Source: Pseudomonadota bacterium
GTDB lineage: Bacteria > Pseudomonadota > Alphaproteobacteria > Caulobacterales > Caulobacteraceae
DNA: 64,000 nucleotides
Direction: 5' to 3'
Assembly (NCBI GenBank): GCA_018241995.1
Contig: JAFECT010000002.1
Coordinates: 186,001 to 250,000 of the forward strand
Shown: positions 27,123 to 37,369 of the stretch, piece by piece
Layout of the letters: every line of letters begins with the position of its first letter
Numbering within the stretch: position 1 is the first letter of the stretch
Program-made: the position numbers and the translations under genes
Notes under the pieces: model-generated
What the model saw: only the letters and a program-made list of their open reading frames with translations
The model's database searches: none
What the model was told of the DNA's origin: nothing

Positions 27123-28952
27123 ATGGCGCCGACAAAGGGAATGGGCGTGCAGCTACTCGACAAGCTCGGTTTCAATTCGGACTTCGACTCCACCGCTCCC
27201 GGCACGCGGCGCAAGGCCCCGGTGCGCATCGCGATAGCGTGCGCGGTCTATGCCTTTTCCGCGCCGATGGTGGGGTGGACCCAGACCAATATCTGGGCCG
27301 ACCTGTTCGTGCTGGGCGAGCTGTGGATGTGGACCTCCACCAACCCTTCCGCCTATGCCCGCCACGCCACCCGCGCGCGCTTCGAGCGGGTGGGCGCCAC
27401 CCTGGTGGCGACCCTCGGCTGGGTGATGCTGGGCCTGTTCTACTGGTTCGCCGACACCAATTCGGTCTCGCGCCCGATCGCGGTGGCGCTCCTGGCCGGG
27501 GTGATCCTCTACGCCCAGAAATCCTGCGACAAGACGCCGATCCACATGGCCGCGACAGCCATGCCGCCGGGCATGCTGCTGATCGCCCTGCCGTTCACCG
27601 CGCATTTGCCGCCGTTCCAGACGATCGCCTTCGAGTGCGCCATCCTGATCCTGGTGGGTTTCGGCGGCTCATCGGCGATCCTGGGCCTGAAGGGCTGGGC
27701 TGACCTGAAGGCGGCCAATGAGGAGCTGATCGACGAGCGCGAGACCGCGCGCGCGGCCAGCCGGGCCAAGAGCGAATTCCTCGCCAACATGAGCCACGAG
27801 ATCCGCACGCCCCTGAACGGCGTGGTGGGCGTGGTCGACGTCCTGTCGCGCACCGAGCTCAGCGACGAGCAGCACCGCATGCTCGATATCGTGCGCGAGT
27901 CCGGCGCGACCCTGGAACGGCTGCTCTCCGACGTGCTCGACATCTCGCGCATCGAGGCTGGCCGCATCGAGATCGAGACCCGCGCCTTCGTTCCGGCCGA
28001 CGCCGTGCGCGCGGTCATGGCGCTGTCGGCGATGCGCGCGACCGAGAAGGGCGTCGCCCTGGTCGCGGATATCGCGCCCGAACTTGAGGCCGCCGCCATG
28101 GGCGACGTGGTGCGGGTCAAGCAGATCCTCGGCAACCTGATGTCCAACGCGGTGAAGTTCACCGAGGCCGGAGAGGTGCGCCTGACCGCCGGCCCCTGCG
28201 AACACAACGGTTGTCCGGCCCTGCGCTTCGAGGTCAAGGATACCGGCGTGGGCTTCGACGCCTCCGACAAGGACCGCATCTTCGGCAGATTCCAGCAGGC
28301 GGACGGCTCCATTACGCGAAAATACGGCGGCACGGGCCTGGGACTGTCGATCTCGCGCCAGCTGGCGGCCCTGATGGGCGGCGAGCTCGATTGCGTCTCC
28401 GAACCCGGCAAGGGCTCGACCTTCTCGCTGGTGCTGCCGTTCGAGGCTGCGCCCCAGGCGGCCGGCGACATCCAACCCCTTCACGCGGCCACGGCCGCCC
28501 AAGACCTTGAACCCGCCGTTGCGGCGGAAGGAGAGAGCATGGCTCAGAACCGACCCATGCGCGTGCTGCTGGCTGACGATCACCCCGTGAACCGCAAGGT
28601 GGTGGAGCTGATCCTGGGCGGCGCGGGCGTCGAACTGACCTCTGTCGAGGACGGCAAGCAGGCCTGCGAGGCCTTCCAGCCCGGCGCCTTCGACATCGTC
28701 TTCATGGACATGCAGATGCCGGTGATGGACGGCCTGACCGCCGTGCGCCTGATCCGCGCGCGGGAAGCGGTCGAAGGGATGCGCACGCCGATCCTGATGC
28801 TTACCGCCAACGCCCTGCCCGAGCACATCGCCGCTGGCGACCTGGCCGGGGCGGACGGCCACCTGGCCAAGCCGATCTCGGCCGCGGCCCTGCTGGCGGC
28901 GCTCGACAAGGCCAGGGCCTTCGCCGGCGAACAGCAGGCCAAGGCCGCCTAA
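27123..28952 (+). CDS. Hybrid sensor histidine kinase/response regulator, membrane-bound
   Basis: 609 aa from ATG 27123; a TTG four codons earlier and an ATG at 27141 are alternatives. Four to six TM helices fill about residues 25-190. A short coiled coil leads to HisKA (H-box NMSHEIRTPLNG, His about 224) and HATPase_c (N-box GNLMSNAVKF, G-boxes DTGVGF and GGTGLGLSISRQL). A linker and a receiver domain follow, with LLADDHPVN, phosphoacceptor Asp about 528 in FMDMQMPVMDG, and Lys in LAKPIS. No periplasmic sensor domain: the signal is probably sensed in the membrane. No output domain, so phosphate presumably passes to a separate phosphotransfer protein. An internal ribosome-binding site precedes the receiver. 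Confidence 0.93.
   Translation: MAPTKGMGVQLLDKLGFNSDFDSTAPGTRRKAPVRIAIACAVYAFSAPMVGWTQTNIWADLFVLGELWMWTSTNPSAYARHATRARFERVGATLVATLGWVMLGLFYWFADTNSVSRPIAVALLAGVILYAQKSCDKTPIHMAATAMPPGMLLIALPFTAHLPPFQTIAFECAILILVGFGGSSAILGLKGWADLKAANEELIDERETARAASRAKSEFLANMSHEIRTPLNGVVGVVDVLSRTELSDEQHRMLDIVRESGATLERLLSDVLDISRIEAGRIEIETRAFVPADAVRAVMALSAMRATEKGVALVADIAPELEAAAMGDVVRVKQILGNLMSNAVKFTEAGEVRLTAGPCEHNGCPALRFEVKDTGVGFDASDKDRIFGRFQQADGSITRKYGGTGLGLSISRQLAALMGGELDCVSEPGKGSTFSLVLPFEAAPQAAGDIQPLHAATAAQDLEPAVAAEGESMAQNRPMRVLLADDHPVNRKVVELILGGAGVELTSVEDGKQACEAFQPGAFDIVFMDMQMPVMDGLTAVRLIRAREAVEGMRTPILMLTANALPEHIAAGDLAGADGHLAKPISAAALLAALDKARAFAGEQQAKAA
28528..28541 (+). promoter_or_regulatory. Internal Shine-Dalgarno and in-frame ATG before the receiver domain
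   Basis: AAGGAG at 28528-28533 stands five bases before an in-frame ATG (28539-28541). Initiation there would give a free receiver of 137 aa ending at the same stop. This is the strongest ribosome-binding site seen in the gene, stronger than at its annotated start. Confidence 0.55.
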
Positions 28953-28958
28953 GCAAAA

Positions 28959-28986
28959 GGGGCCGGCGACTGGCGTCGCCGGCCCC
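28959..28986 (-). terminator. Strong hairpin between convergent kinase and S9 peptidase genes
   Basis: GGGGCCGGCGAC / GTCGCCGGCCCC, 12 bp perfect with a 4-base loop. TTTT follows on the minus strand, so it best terminates the S9 peptidase gene, and may act in both directions. Confidence 0.85.
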
Positions 28987-29008
28987 TAGCAGCCTTACCT
29001 GAGGGGGG

Positions 29009-31117
<2,109 letters not shown>

Positions 31118-31322
31118 GGAAAAGGTCCCGACAATGAGGTCGCCCGAGGCGTCTCCCGCGCGCCGGACGGATCGCAAGCGTCCTAGCATGCGTCCCGGCG
31201 GCGCTCCAACGGCTGCGCTCAACGCTCCTCCGTCGCGCCCGCCTCAGGCGAGTCTTGCAGTGGGAATTCCCGCGGCACGCGCCCTGCACTGAGCCTTTGC
31301 GAACAGCGGAAGGTGTCCCGCA

Positions 31323-32465
31323 ATGCTCCAGGCTGATGTGCTGAGGCCCGATGCGCTCTCGCTCCAGGACCGTGAGGCCTGGCGCGCGATGTGCGCGGCG
31401 ACGCCTGAATTCGACAGCCCGCTGCTGAGCCCCGAATTCGCCGAGGCCGTGGCCCGCGTCCGCGACGACGCGGCCGTGGCCGTGTTCCGCCGCAACGGCC
31501 GCACTCAGGGCTTCCTGGCGCACCATCGCCGCCCTGGCGCCCTGGCCCGGGCGATCGGCGCTCCGTTCTCGGACGTGCACGCCCTGATCACCGCCCCCGG
31601 CGCCATTCTGGACGGGCGCGAGGCCCTGTTCGCCGCGGGGCTGAAGGCCTGGCGCTTCTCCAACCTGATCGATCCGCACGGCGTGTTCGGCTTCGCGCCG
31701 GGTGAGCCCCGCGAACGCTTTGTCATCGCCCTGGAAGGGACCGGCGAGGCGCACATGGAGGCCATGCGCGCGGCCAGCCCGAAGAAGTTCAAGAACTGGC
31801 GCCGCCTTGATCACAAGCTCGAGCGCGAGCACGGCGAGGTGGCGCTCACCGCGCCCGACCGCGACGGCCAGGCCTTCGAGCAGCTGCTGACCTGGAAGCG
31901 CGAGCAGCTGAAGCGCAGCGGCCTGCACGACCTGCTGCGCCCGGCCTGGGTCCAGGGCTTGATGCGCCAGCAGTTTGCAACCCAGCAGGGGCCGTTCCAG
32001 GGCCTGATGATCACCCTCCGCGCCGGCGGGCGGCTGGTCGCCGGCCACTTCGGCGTGCGCACCGCCACCGCCTTCCACCCCTGGATCGCCAGCGTCGACC
32101 CGGAGCTTCATGCCTATTCGCCGGGCCAGCTGTTCCTGTCGCGCGCCATCGCCGCGATGGATGGCCTGGGCCTGGCCGACTACGACCTTTCCGCCGGGCA
32201 CGAGCACTACAAGGCGCCCTACGCCAATCGCCGCCCGGTGGCCTTCGAGGGCGCGATCTTCGCCCACGGCGCCGGCCCGGCCATGGCGCCGTCGCTGCTG
32301 CGCGCCGTGACGCCCGGCGATGCGGCCGGCCGCCTCGGCCGCCGCCTGGATCAGATCGCGTCGGTGGAACTGGAGATGGGCGACCGCGTCCGGGGTCTGA
32401 TCGAGGCCGGGCTCGGCTGGAGCCGGCGGGAAAAAGCAAGACAGCATCTGGAGGCTGCGGAATGA
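31323..32465 (+). CDS. GNAT/FemAB-like acyltransferase, HfsK-type
   Basis: 380 aa, soluble. The tandem GNAT (BioF2/Acetyltransf_6) pattern is visible: SPKKFKNWRRLDHKLEREHG, FEQLLTWKREQLKRSG, LVAGHFGVRTATAFHPWIASVDPE and SPGQLFLSRAIAAMDGLGLADYDLSAGHEHYKAPY. Proteins of this type acylate amino sugars of exported polysaccharides; Caulobacter HfsK, which modifies holdfast, is one. The assignment to that subgroup is inference. First gene of a three-gene unit joined by ATGA overlaps to a glycosyltransferase and a JmjC-like protein. Confidence 0.8.
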   Translation: MLQADVLRPDALSLQDREAWRAMCAATPEFDSPLLSPEFAEAVARVRDDAAVAVFRRNGRTQGFLAHHRRPGALARAIGAPFSDVHALITAPGAILDGREALFAAGLKAWRFSNLIDPHGVFGFAPGEPRERFVIALEGTGEAHMEAMRAASPKKFKNWRRLDHKLEREHGEVALTAPDRDGQAFEQLLTWKREQLKRSGLHDLLRPAWVQGLMRQQFATQQGPFQGLMITLRAGGRLVAGHFGVRTATAFHPWIASVDPELHAYSPGQLFLSRAIAAMDGLGLADYDLSAGHEHYKAPYANRRPVAFEGAIFAHGAGPAMAPSLLRAVTPGDAAGRLGRRLDQIASVELEMGDRVRGLIEAGLGWSRREKARQHLEAAE

Positions 32466-33583
32466 AGCGCGTGTCGATGACCGGACCCGAGGTCTCCATC
32501 GTCATCCCCACCCTGGCGCGGGCCGAGGGTCTGGAGCGGGCGGTGCGCTCGCTGTTCGCCCAGACGGGCGTGCGGCCGGAGGCGCTGGAGCTGGTGGTGG
32601 TCGACAACGACCCGTCGCGCAGCGCCGCCGGCGCCGTCCTGGCCCTGGCGCGCACGGCGCCCTTCCCGGTGCGCTATGTGTGGGAGCCCAGGCCCGGCGT
32701 CGCCAATGCCAGGAACGCTGGCGTGCGCGAGTCCAGCGCGCCGCTGATCGCCTTCCTCGACGACGACCAGGTCGCCGAACCCGGCTGGCTGAAGGCGTTG
32801 ATCGACACGCAAAGAACCCTGGGCGTCGAGGTGGTGTTCGGCCCGGTGGTGGGCGTGCTCCCCGACGGTGTGAACCGCCACGTCGACTATTTCACGCGCT
32901 TCTTCAGCCGCCTCGGCCCGGACCAGGACCAGGTGCTGGATCACTGGTACGGTTGCGGCGACAGCCTGATCCTGCGCGACGCCCTGCCGGACGCGGTCTA
33001 TCCCTTCTGCTCCAGCCGCAACCGCTCCGGCGGCGAGGACGACCTGCTGTTTGGCCGCATGGCCGAACGCGGCGCGCGCTTCGGCTGGTCCGCGGCCGCC
33101 GGGGTCAGCGAGATGGCTCCGGTCGAGCGGGCGCGCATGGGCTACACCCTGCGCCGCGCCTTCGCCTACGGCCAGGGGCCGGCGTCGGCCTGCGCCGCCG
33201 CCTCGCCGCCGCGTCCGGTCGAGGCTGCGGGCTGGATGGCCAAGGGGGTGGTCCAGGCCCTGGTGTTCGCCGGTGTCGCCGCCGTGCGCGCGGCCCTGCG
33301 CCGCGCCGATTGGCTGGAAGCCATGGACCTGGCCGCGCGCGGCGTCGGCAAGGTGCTGTGGTTCCCGCCCTTCAAGATCGCCTTCTACGGCGAAGGCGCC
33401 CTGCCTGAAGGCCATGACGGCGCCGACGCCCATCCCGGGGTCACCCGCTACCGTGTCCTGACTTGGCGCGAGGTCGAGGCGGCCGAGCAGGCCGCAACCG
33501 CGATCGCGCCAGCGCGCGCCGCACGCGCCGCCGGCAAGCGCGCCCGTGCTCGGGCCGCCGTGACCGAGGGGGCCGCGGCATGA
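32462..33583 (+). CDS. Family 2 glycosyltransferase
   Basis: 373 aa. GT-A fold motifs: VSIVIPTLARAEGLERAVRSL at the start, VVVDNDPS, PGVANARNAGV, and the metal-binding AFLDDDQ (DDD). A later GGEDDLLF matches the catalytic ED block. The C-terminus has an amphipathic or membrane-associating helix (GVVQALVFAGVAAVRAAL) and an Ala/Arg-rich tail. It transfers a sugar from a nucleotide donor to a growing glycan at the inner membrane. Start overlaps the previous stop (ATGA). Confidence 0.9.
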   Translation: MKRVSMTGPEVSIVIPTLARAEGLERAVRSLFAQTGVRPEALELVVVDNDPSRSAAGAVLALARTAPFPVRYVWEPRPGVANARNAGVRESSAPLIAFLDDDQVAEPGWLKALIDTQRTLGVEVVFGPVVGVLPDGVNRHVDYFTRFFSRLGPDQDQVLDHWYGCGDSLILRDALPDAVYPFCSSRNRSGGEDDLLFGRMAERGARFGWSAAAGVSEMAPVERARMGYTLRRAFAYGQGPASACAAASPPRPVEAAGWMAKGVVQALVFAGVAAVRAALRRADWLEAMDLAARGVGKVLWFPPFKIAFYGEGALPEGHDGADAHPGVTRYRVLTWREVEAAEQAATAIAPARAARAAGKRARARAAVTEGAAA

Positions 33584-34476
33584 GCCGGCTGATCGAGCGC
33601 TGGAACAGCCCGACGCGGGATTTCACCCAGGCCAATGTCGCGGCCGCCCATCGCCTGCACGAGCGGTCGATGTTCGACGACGCAGCCCTGGCGGACCTGC
33701 TCGACGCCTATCCGCGCGATCAGCTCGGGGTATTCACCATGGGCGACGATCCGGTGGCCTGGAAAAGCTGGCGCCGCGGCGACGCGGGAAGCCTTTCCGG
33801 CGCGGAGTTGCTGGCTGAGGTGAAGGCCGGGCGGCTGTGGCTGAACCTGCGCCACACCAACCATGTCGCGGAGGCCTACGCCGACCTGGCGACCGAAATC
33901 TTCGGCCAAGTCGAAGCCGATACCGGGGCGAAGACCTTCAAGCATGACCTCGGGCTTCTGATCTCCTCGCCCAACGCCCAGGTGTTCTACCACCTCGACA
34001 CGCCGCTCGTGATGCTGTGGCAGCTGCGCGGCCGAAAGCGCGTCTGGGTCTATCCGCGCGAAGAGCCCTTCGTCACGGACGCCCAGATCGAGAAGGTGGT
34101 GCTGGGCGAAAGCGCCGAGCAGTTCGACTACGACCCCGCCTGGGACGCCCGTGCCGAGGTCTTCGACCTGGAGCCTGGCGTGATGGTCTCCTGGCCGCAG
34201 AACGCGCCGCACCGGGTCGAGAACGGGCCGATGCTGAACGTGTCGCTGTCGATCGAATTCCTGACGCCCGAGGCCCTGCTGCGCGCCAATGTGCTCTACG
34301 CCAACGGGATCATGCGCCGCACCCTGGGCCACAAGCCCGGTCCGGTCGAGACCCGCGGCGTCGCCGCCATCGCCAAGTTCGCCATGGCGCGCGGCCACAA
34401 GCTCCTGAGCCCGGGCCGCCCGCGCTCCGCGCCCGTGCCCAAGACCTTCGAGGTCCGCGCCGACAAGGCCGCGTGA
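33580..34476 (+). CDS. JmjC/cupin-8-like Fe(II) dioxygenase candidate
   Basis: 298 aa from ATG 33580, which overlaps the glycosyltransferase stop (ATGA); a longer frame upstream is a shadow. A cupin core contains HLD (His138-x-Asp140) and His211 in NAPHRVEN, the facial-triad pattern of 2OG-Fe(II) JmjC-type hydroxylases, with VMLWQLRGRKRVWVYP between as expected. The partners suggest action on a polysaccharide or on the machinery that makes it. Substrate unknown. Confidence 0.75.
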   Translation: MSRLIERWNSPTRDFTQANVAAAHRLHERSMFDDAALADLLDAYPRDQLGVFTMGDDPVAWKSWRRGDAGSLSGAELLAEVKAGRLWLNLRHTNHVAEAYADLATEIFGQVEADTGAKTFKHDLGLLISSPNAQVFYHLDTPLVMLWQLRGRKRVWVYPREEPFVTDAQIEKVVLGESAEQFDYDPAWDARAEVFDLEPGVMVSWPQNAPHRVENGPMLNVSLSIEFLTPEALLRANVLYANGIMRRTLGHKPGPVETRGVAAIAKFAMARGHKLLSPGRPRSAPVPKTFEVRADKAA

Positions 34477-34525
34477 CGCCGGGGCCTGGCTTGGGCTAAG
34501 GGTCGGGCCAGAGGCGGAGGGCGCG

Positions 34526-35860
34526 ATGGCCGAAGTCAAAGGCAAGCTCGGCCCGTTCGCGGCCGGGATCCTGGTCGCCGGCAACATGATCGGCTCGGGC
34601 GTGTTCCTGCTGCCCGCGACCCTCGCCGGCATCGGCTCGATCTCCGTGGTCGGCTGGGTGGTCACCACGCTTGGCGTGATGGTGCTGGCCCTGGTGTTCG
34701 CCGCCCTGGCCCGGCTGAGGCCGGAGGCGCCGGGCCTGACCGGCTATGTGCGCGAGGGCGTCGGGCCGTTCCTGGGGTTCCAGACCTTGGGCCTCTACTG
34801 GGCCTCGCTATGGAGCGGCAATGTCGCCATCGCCGTGGCGGCGGCGGGCTACCTGACCAGCATACTGCAGGCGGGCGCCGTATCCGGGCATCTGGGCCTG
34901 CTCAGCCAGGTTCTGGCGCACCCCGCCTGGGGCGCGGCGGCGGCGGGCGGGTTCGTGGTCCTGATGGTGCTGGTCAATATGGTCGGCCCGCGGCTCGTGG
35001 CGCGGCTGGGCGGCCTGACCATGCTGCTGGGGCTGCTGCCGATCCTGGCCGTGGCGGTGCTGGGCTGGGCCTGGTTCGACCTGGCGCTGTTTCAGAAGAG
35101 CTGGAACGTCTCCGGCCAGCCGTTCTTCGGCGCCGTGCAGGCCTCGGTCGTGCAGATCGTCTGGGCTTTCCTGGGGGTGGAGAGCGCCGCCGTCGCCGCG
35201 CGCACGGTGCGCGATCCGGAACGCAATATCGCCCGCGCCACCATCGGCGGGGTGGCGGTGGCTTCGGTCATCTACATCGCGGCCTCGGCGGCGATCTTCG
35301 GCCTGTTGCCTGCCGGCGATCTGGCCAAGTCGACCGCGCCCTTCGCCGATGCGGTCAGGGTCATGCTTGGCGCGGTCTCCGGCCTGGTCATCGCCGCCTG
35401 CGCCCTGCTGAAGGCCGTCGGCGCGCTGGGCGGCTGGGTGCTGTGCACCGCCGAGACGGCCGAGACCGCGGCGGAGGAGCGCCTGTTCCCGCCGATATTC
35501 ATCCGCAAGGCGCCGGGCTCGCCGCCGCGCGCCAACCTCTTGATCAACATGGGGCTGATGCTGACCGTGGCGCTGCTCACCGCCTCGCCGACCATCGCCA
35601 AGACCTTCAACGACCTGATCAACATCTCGGTGGTGTTGAGCACCCTGGCCTATTTCTGGTCCTGCGTGGCCCTGCTGCGGCTGGGCTGGAGCGAGCCGAA
35701 GAACCGGCTGTGGGCCTTTGTGGGCCTCGCCTTCTGCGCCTGGGTGATCGTCGCGGCCCTGCAGGACCCGAAGACCCTGATGTTCACCGTCGCGGCCCTG
35801 GTGCTGGCCTCGGCGCTCTATCTGCTCCGGCCGTTGTGGGCGAAGAAGGCGGCGGCCTGA
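34526..35860 (+). CDS. APC-family amino acid permease (AdiC/PotE-like)
   Basis: 444 aa, 12 predicted TM helices. AAGILVAGNMIGSGVFLLP in TM1 is the backbone-binding GSG motif of APC transporters, and the whole resembles AdiC-type antiporters. Likely an amino acid or polyamine exchanger in the inner membrane; substrate not determined. Its stop is adjacent to the stop of the convergent ornithine cyclodeaminase-family gene, which could share amino acid metabolism. Confidence 0.88.
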   Translation: MAEVKGKLGPFAAGILVAGNMIGSGVFLLPATLAGIGSISVVGWVVTTLGVMVLALVFAALARLRPEAPGLTGYVREGVGPFLGFQTLGLYWASLWSGNVAIAVAAAGYLTSILQAGAVSGHLGLLSQVLAHPAWGAAAAGGFVVLMVLVNMVGPRLVARLGGLTMLLGLLPILAVAVLGWAWFDLALFQKSWNVSGQPFFGAVQASVVQIVWAFLGVESAAVAARTVRDPERNIARATIGGVAVASVIYIAASAAIFGLLPAGDLAKSTAPFADAVRVMLGAVSGLVIAACALLKAVGALGGWVLCTAETAETAAEERLFPPIFIRKAPGSPPRANLLINMGLMLTVALLTASPTIAKTFNDLINISVVLSTLAYFWSCVALLRLGWSEPKNRLWAFVGLAFCAWVIVAALQDPKTLMFTVAALVLASALYLLRPLWAKKAAA

Positions 35861-36856
35861 CTACCAGTCGATCACCAGACCCAGCCCGCGGCGCTCCGCT
35901 TCCGCCAGGATCCAGCCGGCGGAGATCAGGTCCTCGGCGACCATGCCCAGCGACTTGAACAGGGTGACGTCCTCGGCCGAACGCCGTCCCTGGACCTTCG
36001 ACAGCAGCACCTCGCCGACCTCGCCGAGGATGTGGTCCTCGCCCACAGCGCCGGCTTCTTTCGCGCGCTTCAACTCGCCCGCCAGCTGCTCGGCGGAAGC
36101 GCGGTAGTCGACGAAATAGCGGCTCCTGGCCACCGCCTCGGCGTCGACCTCAGCGAAGGCGGGCATCGAGGAACCGACCGCGTTGATATGCTGGCCGGGC
36201 TTCAGCCAAGCGCCCTTGAACACCGGGTCGGGCGAGCCGGTCACCAGGGTGACGACGTCAGCCTGGGCCGCCTGCTGCGCGTCCTCGGCCACCACCAGAG
36301 GGGTGTCATAGGCAGGCTGTTCCAGGGCGCAAAAGCGGAGCGCCTTTTCCGCGTCGCGGCCCCAGACCAGCACCTTCTCGAAGGCCCGCGCATGCATCAG
36401 GGCCTTCAGGTGGGTGCCGGCCTGCTCGCCGCAGCCGAAGATCGAGAGCGTGGCCGCGTCCGCCCGCGCCAGGGCGCCGGTGGCGACCGCCGTGGCCGCG
36501 GCGGTGCGGATGGCGGTGATCTCGCCTGCGTCCAGCATGGCCAGGGGTCGGCCATACTCGGCCTCGAACAGCATGACCGCGCCCTGGTGCGAGGGAATGC
36601 CGTGCTCCACCGCGCCCGGAAAGATCGACACCACCTTGATGCCAAGGAGCTTGGGATCGTCGGTGTAGCCGGGCATCCAGCCCATGAAGCCGCGCCCGTC
36701 CGGGGTGCGAACCGCCGCGCGGATCGGCTGGATCGCCCGTCCCTCCGACACCTGGATGAAGGCGTCTCGCATCAGGTCGATGCAGCGGTGCATGGGCAGG
36801 AGCTCGCGCACCAGCTCGCGGCCGATCAGGCGCAGTTTCGACGGCGTGCCGGACAT
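35861..36856 (-). CDS. Ornithine cyclodeaminase / mu-crystallin family protein
   Basis: 331 aa from ATG 36856, chosen for its GAGGA ribosome-binding site and for the family start. The NAD-binding fold shows LSIFGCGEQAGTHLKAL (GxGxxA/G variant) after AGEITAIRTAAATAVA. Members include ornithine cyclodeaminase, ketimine reductases and N-(1-carboxyethyl)ornithine-type dehydrogenases; the substrate cannot be read here. A striking palindrome lies 30 bases upstream of the start. Confidence 0.88.
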   Translation of the reverse strand: MSGTPSKLRLIGRELVRELLPMHRCIDLMRDAFIQVSEGRAIQPIRAAVRTPDGRGFMGWMPGYTDDPKLLGIKVVSIFPGAVEHGIPSHQGAVMLFEAEYGRPLAMLDAGEITAIRTAAATAVATGALARADAATLSIFGCGEQAGTHLKALMHARAFEKVLVWGRDAEKALRFCALEQPAYDTPLVVAEDAQQAAQADVVTLVTGSPDPVFKGAWLKPGQHINAVGSSMPAFAEVDAEAVARSRYFVDYRASAEQLAGELKRAKEAGAVGEDHILGEVGEVLLSKVQGRRSAEDVTLFKSLGMVAEDLISAGWILAEAERRGLGLVIDW

Positions 36857-36885
36857 GGGAGGGTTCCTCAGCGACGGAGCGAGCT

Positions 36886-36912
36886 TTGACGGTTGAGCGG
36901 CGTCAACGTCAA
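36886..36912. promoter_or_regulatory. Imperfect palindrome upstream of ornithine cyclodeaminase gene
   Basis: TTGACGGTTGA (36886-36896) pairs with TCAACGTCAA (36903-36912) with one extra base. A further TTGACGG occurs at about 36936. It lies in the 132-base divergent region between this gene and the Rap1a-like gene, where an operator is expected. The inner TTGAG-N4-GTCAA is one base off an FNR/FixK box. Confidence 0.5.
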
Positions 36913-36988
36913 GGGCGCAGACCCTGCTATCAATCTTGACGGCCTCGGAGCTTGAGCGCTCCCTGCGCCATCCTTGTGGGAGTCCGCC

Positions 36989-37312
36989 ATGATCGTCTCG
37001 CTCGCCCTGTCCCTGGCCCTGATGGCGCCTGTGCCCTATGCGCCCGAGACCCACGAGAAACCGCCCCTGGTGCGCGACTGGCTGGCCCTGTGCGACCGCA
37101 ATCCCAAGGCCTGCAGCGACTACCTGTTCGATCTGGTCTGGTCCTCGACCGTCGGCCCGCAGAAGGTGGGCTATTGCCTGCCCGACAAGGACCCGCCCGA
37201 GGCCATCACCGGCAAGGTTCAAGCTTGGCTGCGCGCCCATCCCGCCGAGGCGTCCAAGCCCACCGACCAGGGCCTGAATCGGGCCATGCTGGCCTCCTTC
37301 CCCTGCCGCTAG
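36989..37312 (+). CDS. Secreted Rap1a/Tai-like small protein
   Basis: 107 aa from ATG 36989, preceded by GGGAG. Signal peptide MIVSLALSLALMAPVPYA. The mature domain has LCDRNPKACSDYLFDLVW, a CLPD turn and VQAWLRAHPAE ... FPCR, with four Cys placed as in Rap1a/Tai family proteins. Some family members are immunity proteins to type VI secretion amidases; others are orphans. No effector gene is adjacent. Confidence 0.65.
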   Translation: MIVSLALSLALMAPVPYAPETHEKPPLVRDWLALCDRNPKACSDYLFDLVWSSTVGPQKVGYCLPDKDPPEAITGKVQAWLRAHPAEASKPTDQGLNRAMLASFPCR

Positions 37313-37320
37313 ACACGCGA

Positions 37321-37348
37321 ACGCCCCGGCTCGTCAGAACCGGGGCGT
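37321..37348. terminator. Bidirectional hairpin between Rap1a-like and lipoprotein genes
   Basis: ACGCCCCGG / CCGGGGCGT, 9 bp perfect with a 10-base loop, between two convergent stops. On the plus strand it is followed by CTTAGCCGTTTT. Confidence 0.75.
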
Positions 37349-37369
37349 CTTAGCCGTTTTCAGCCGCCG

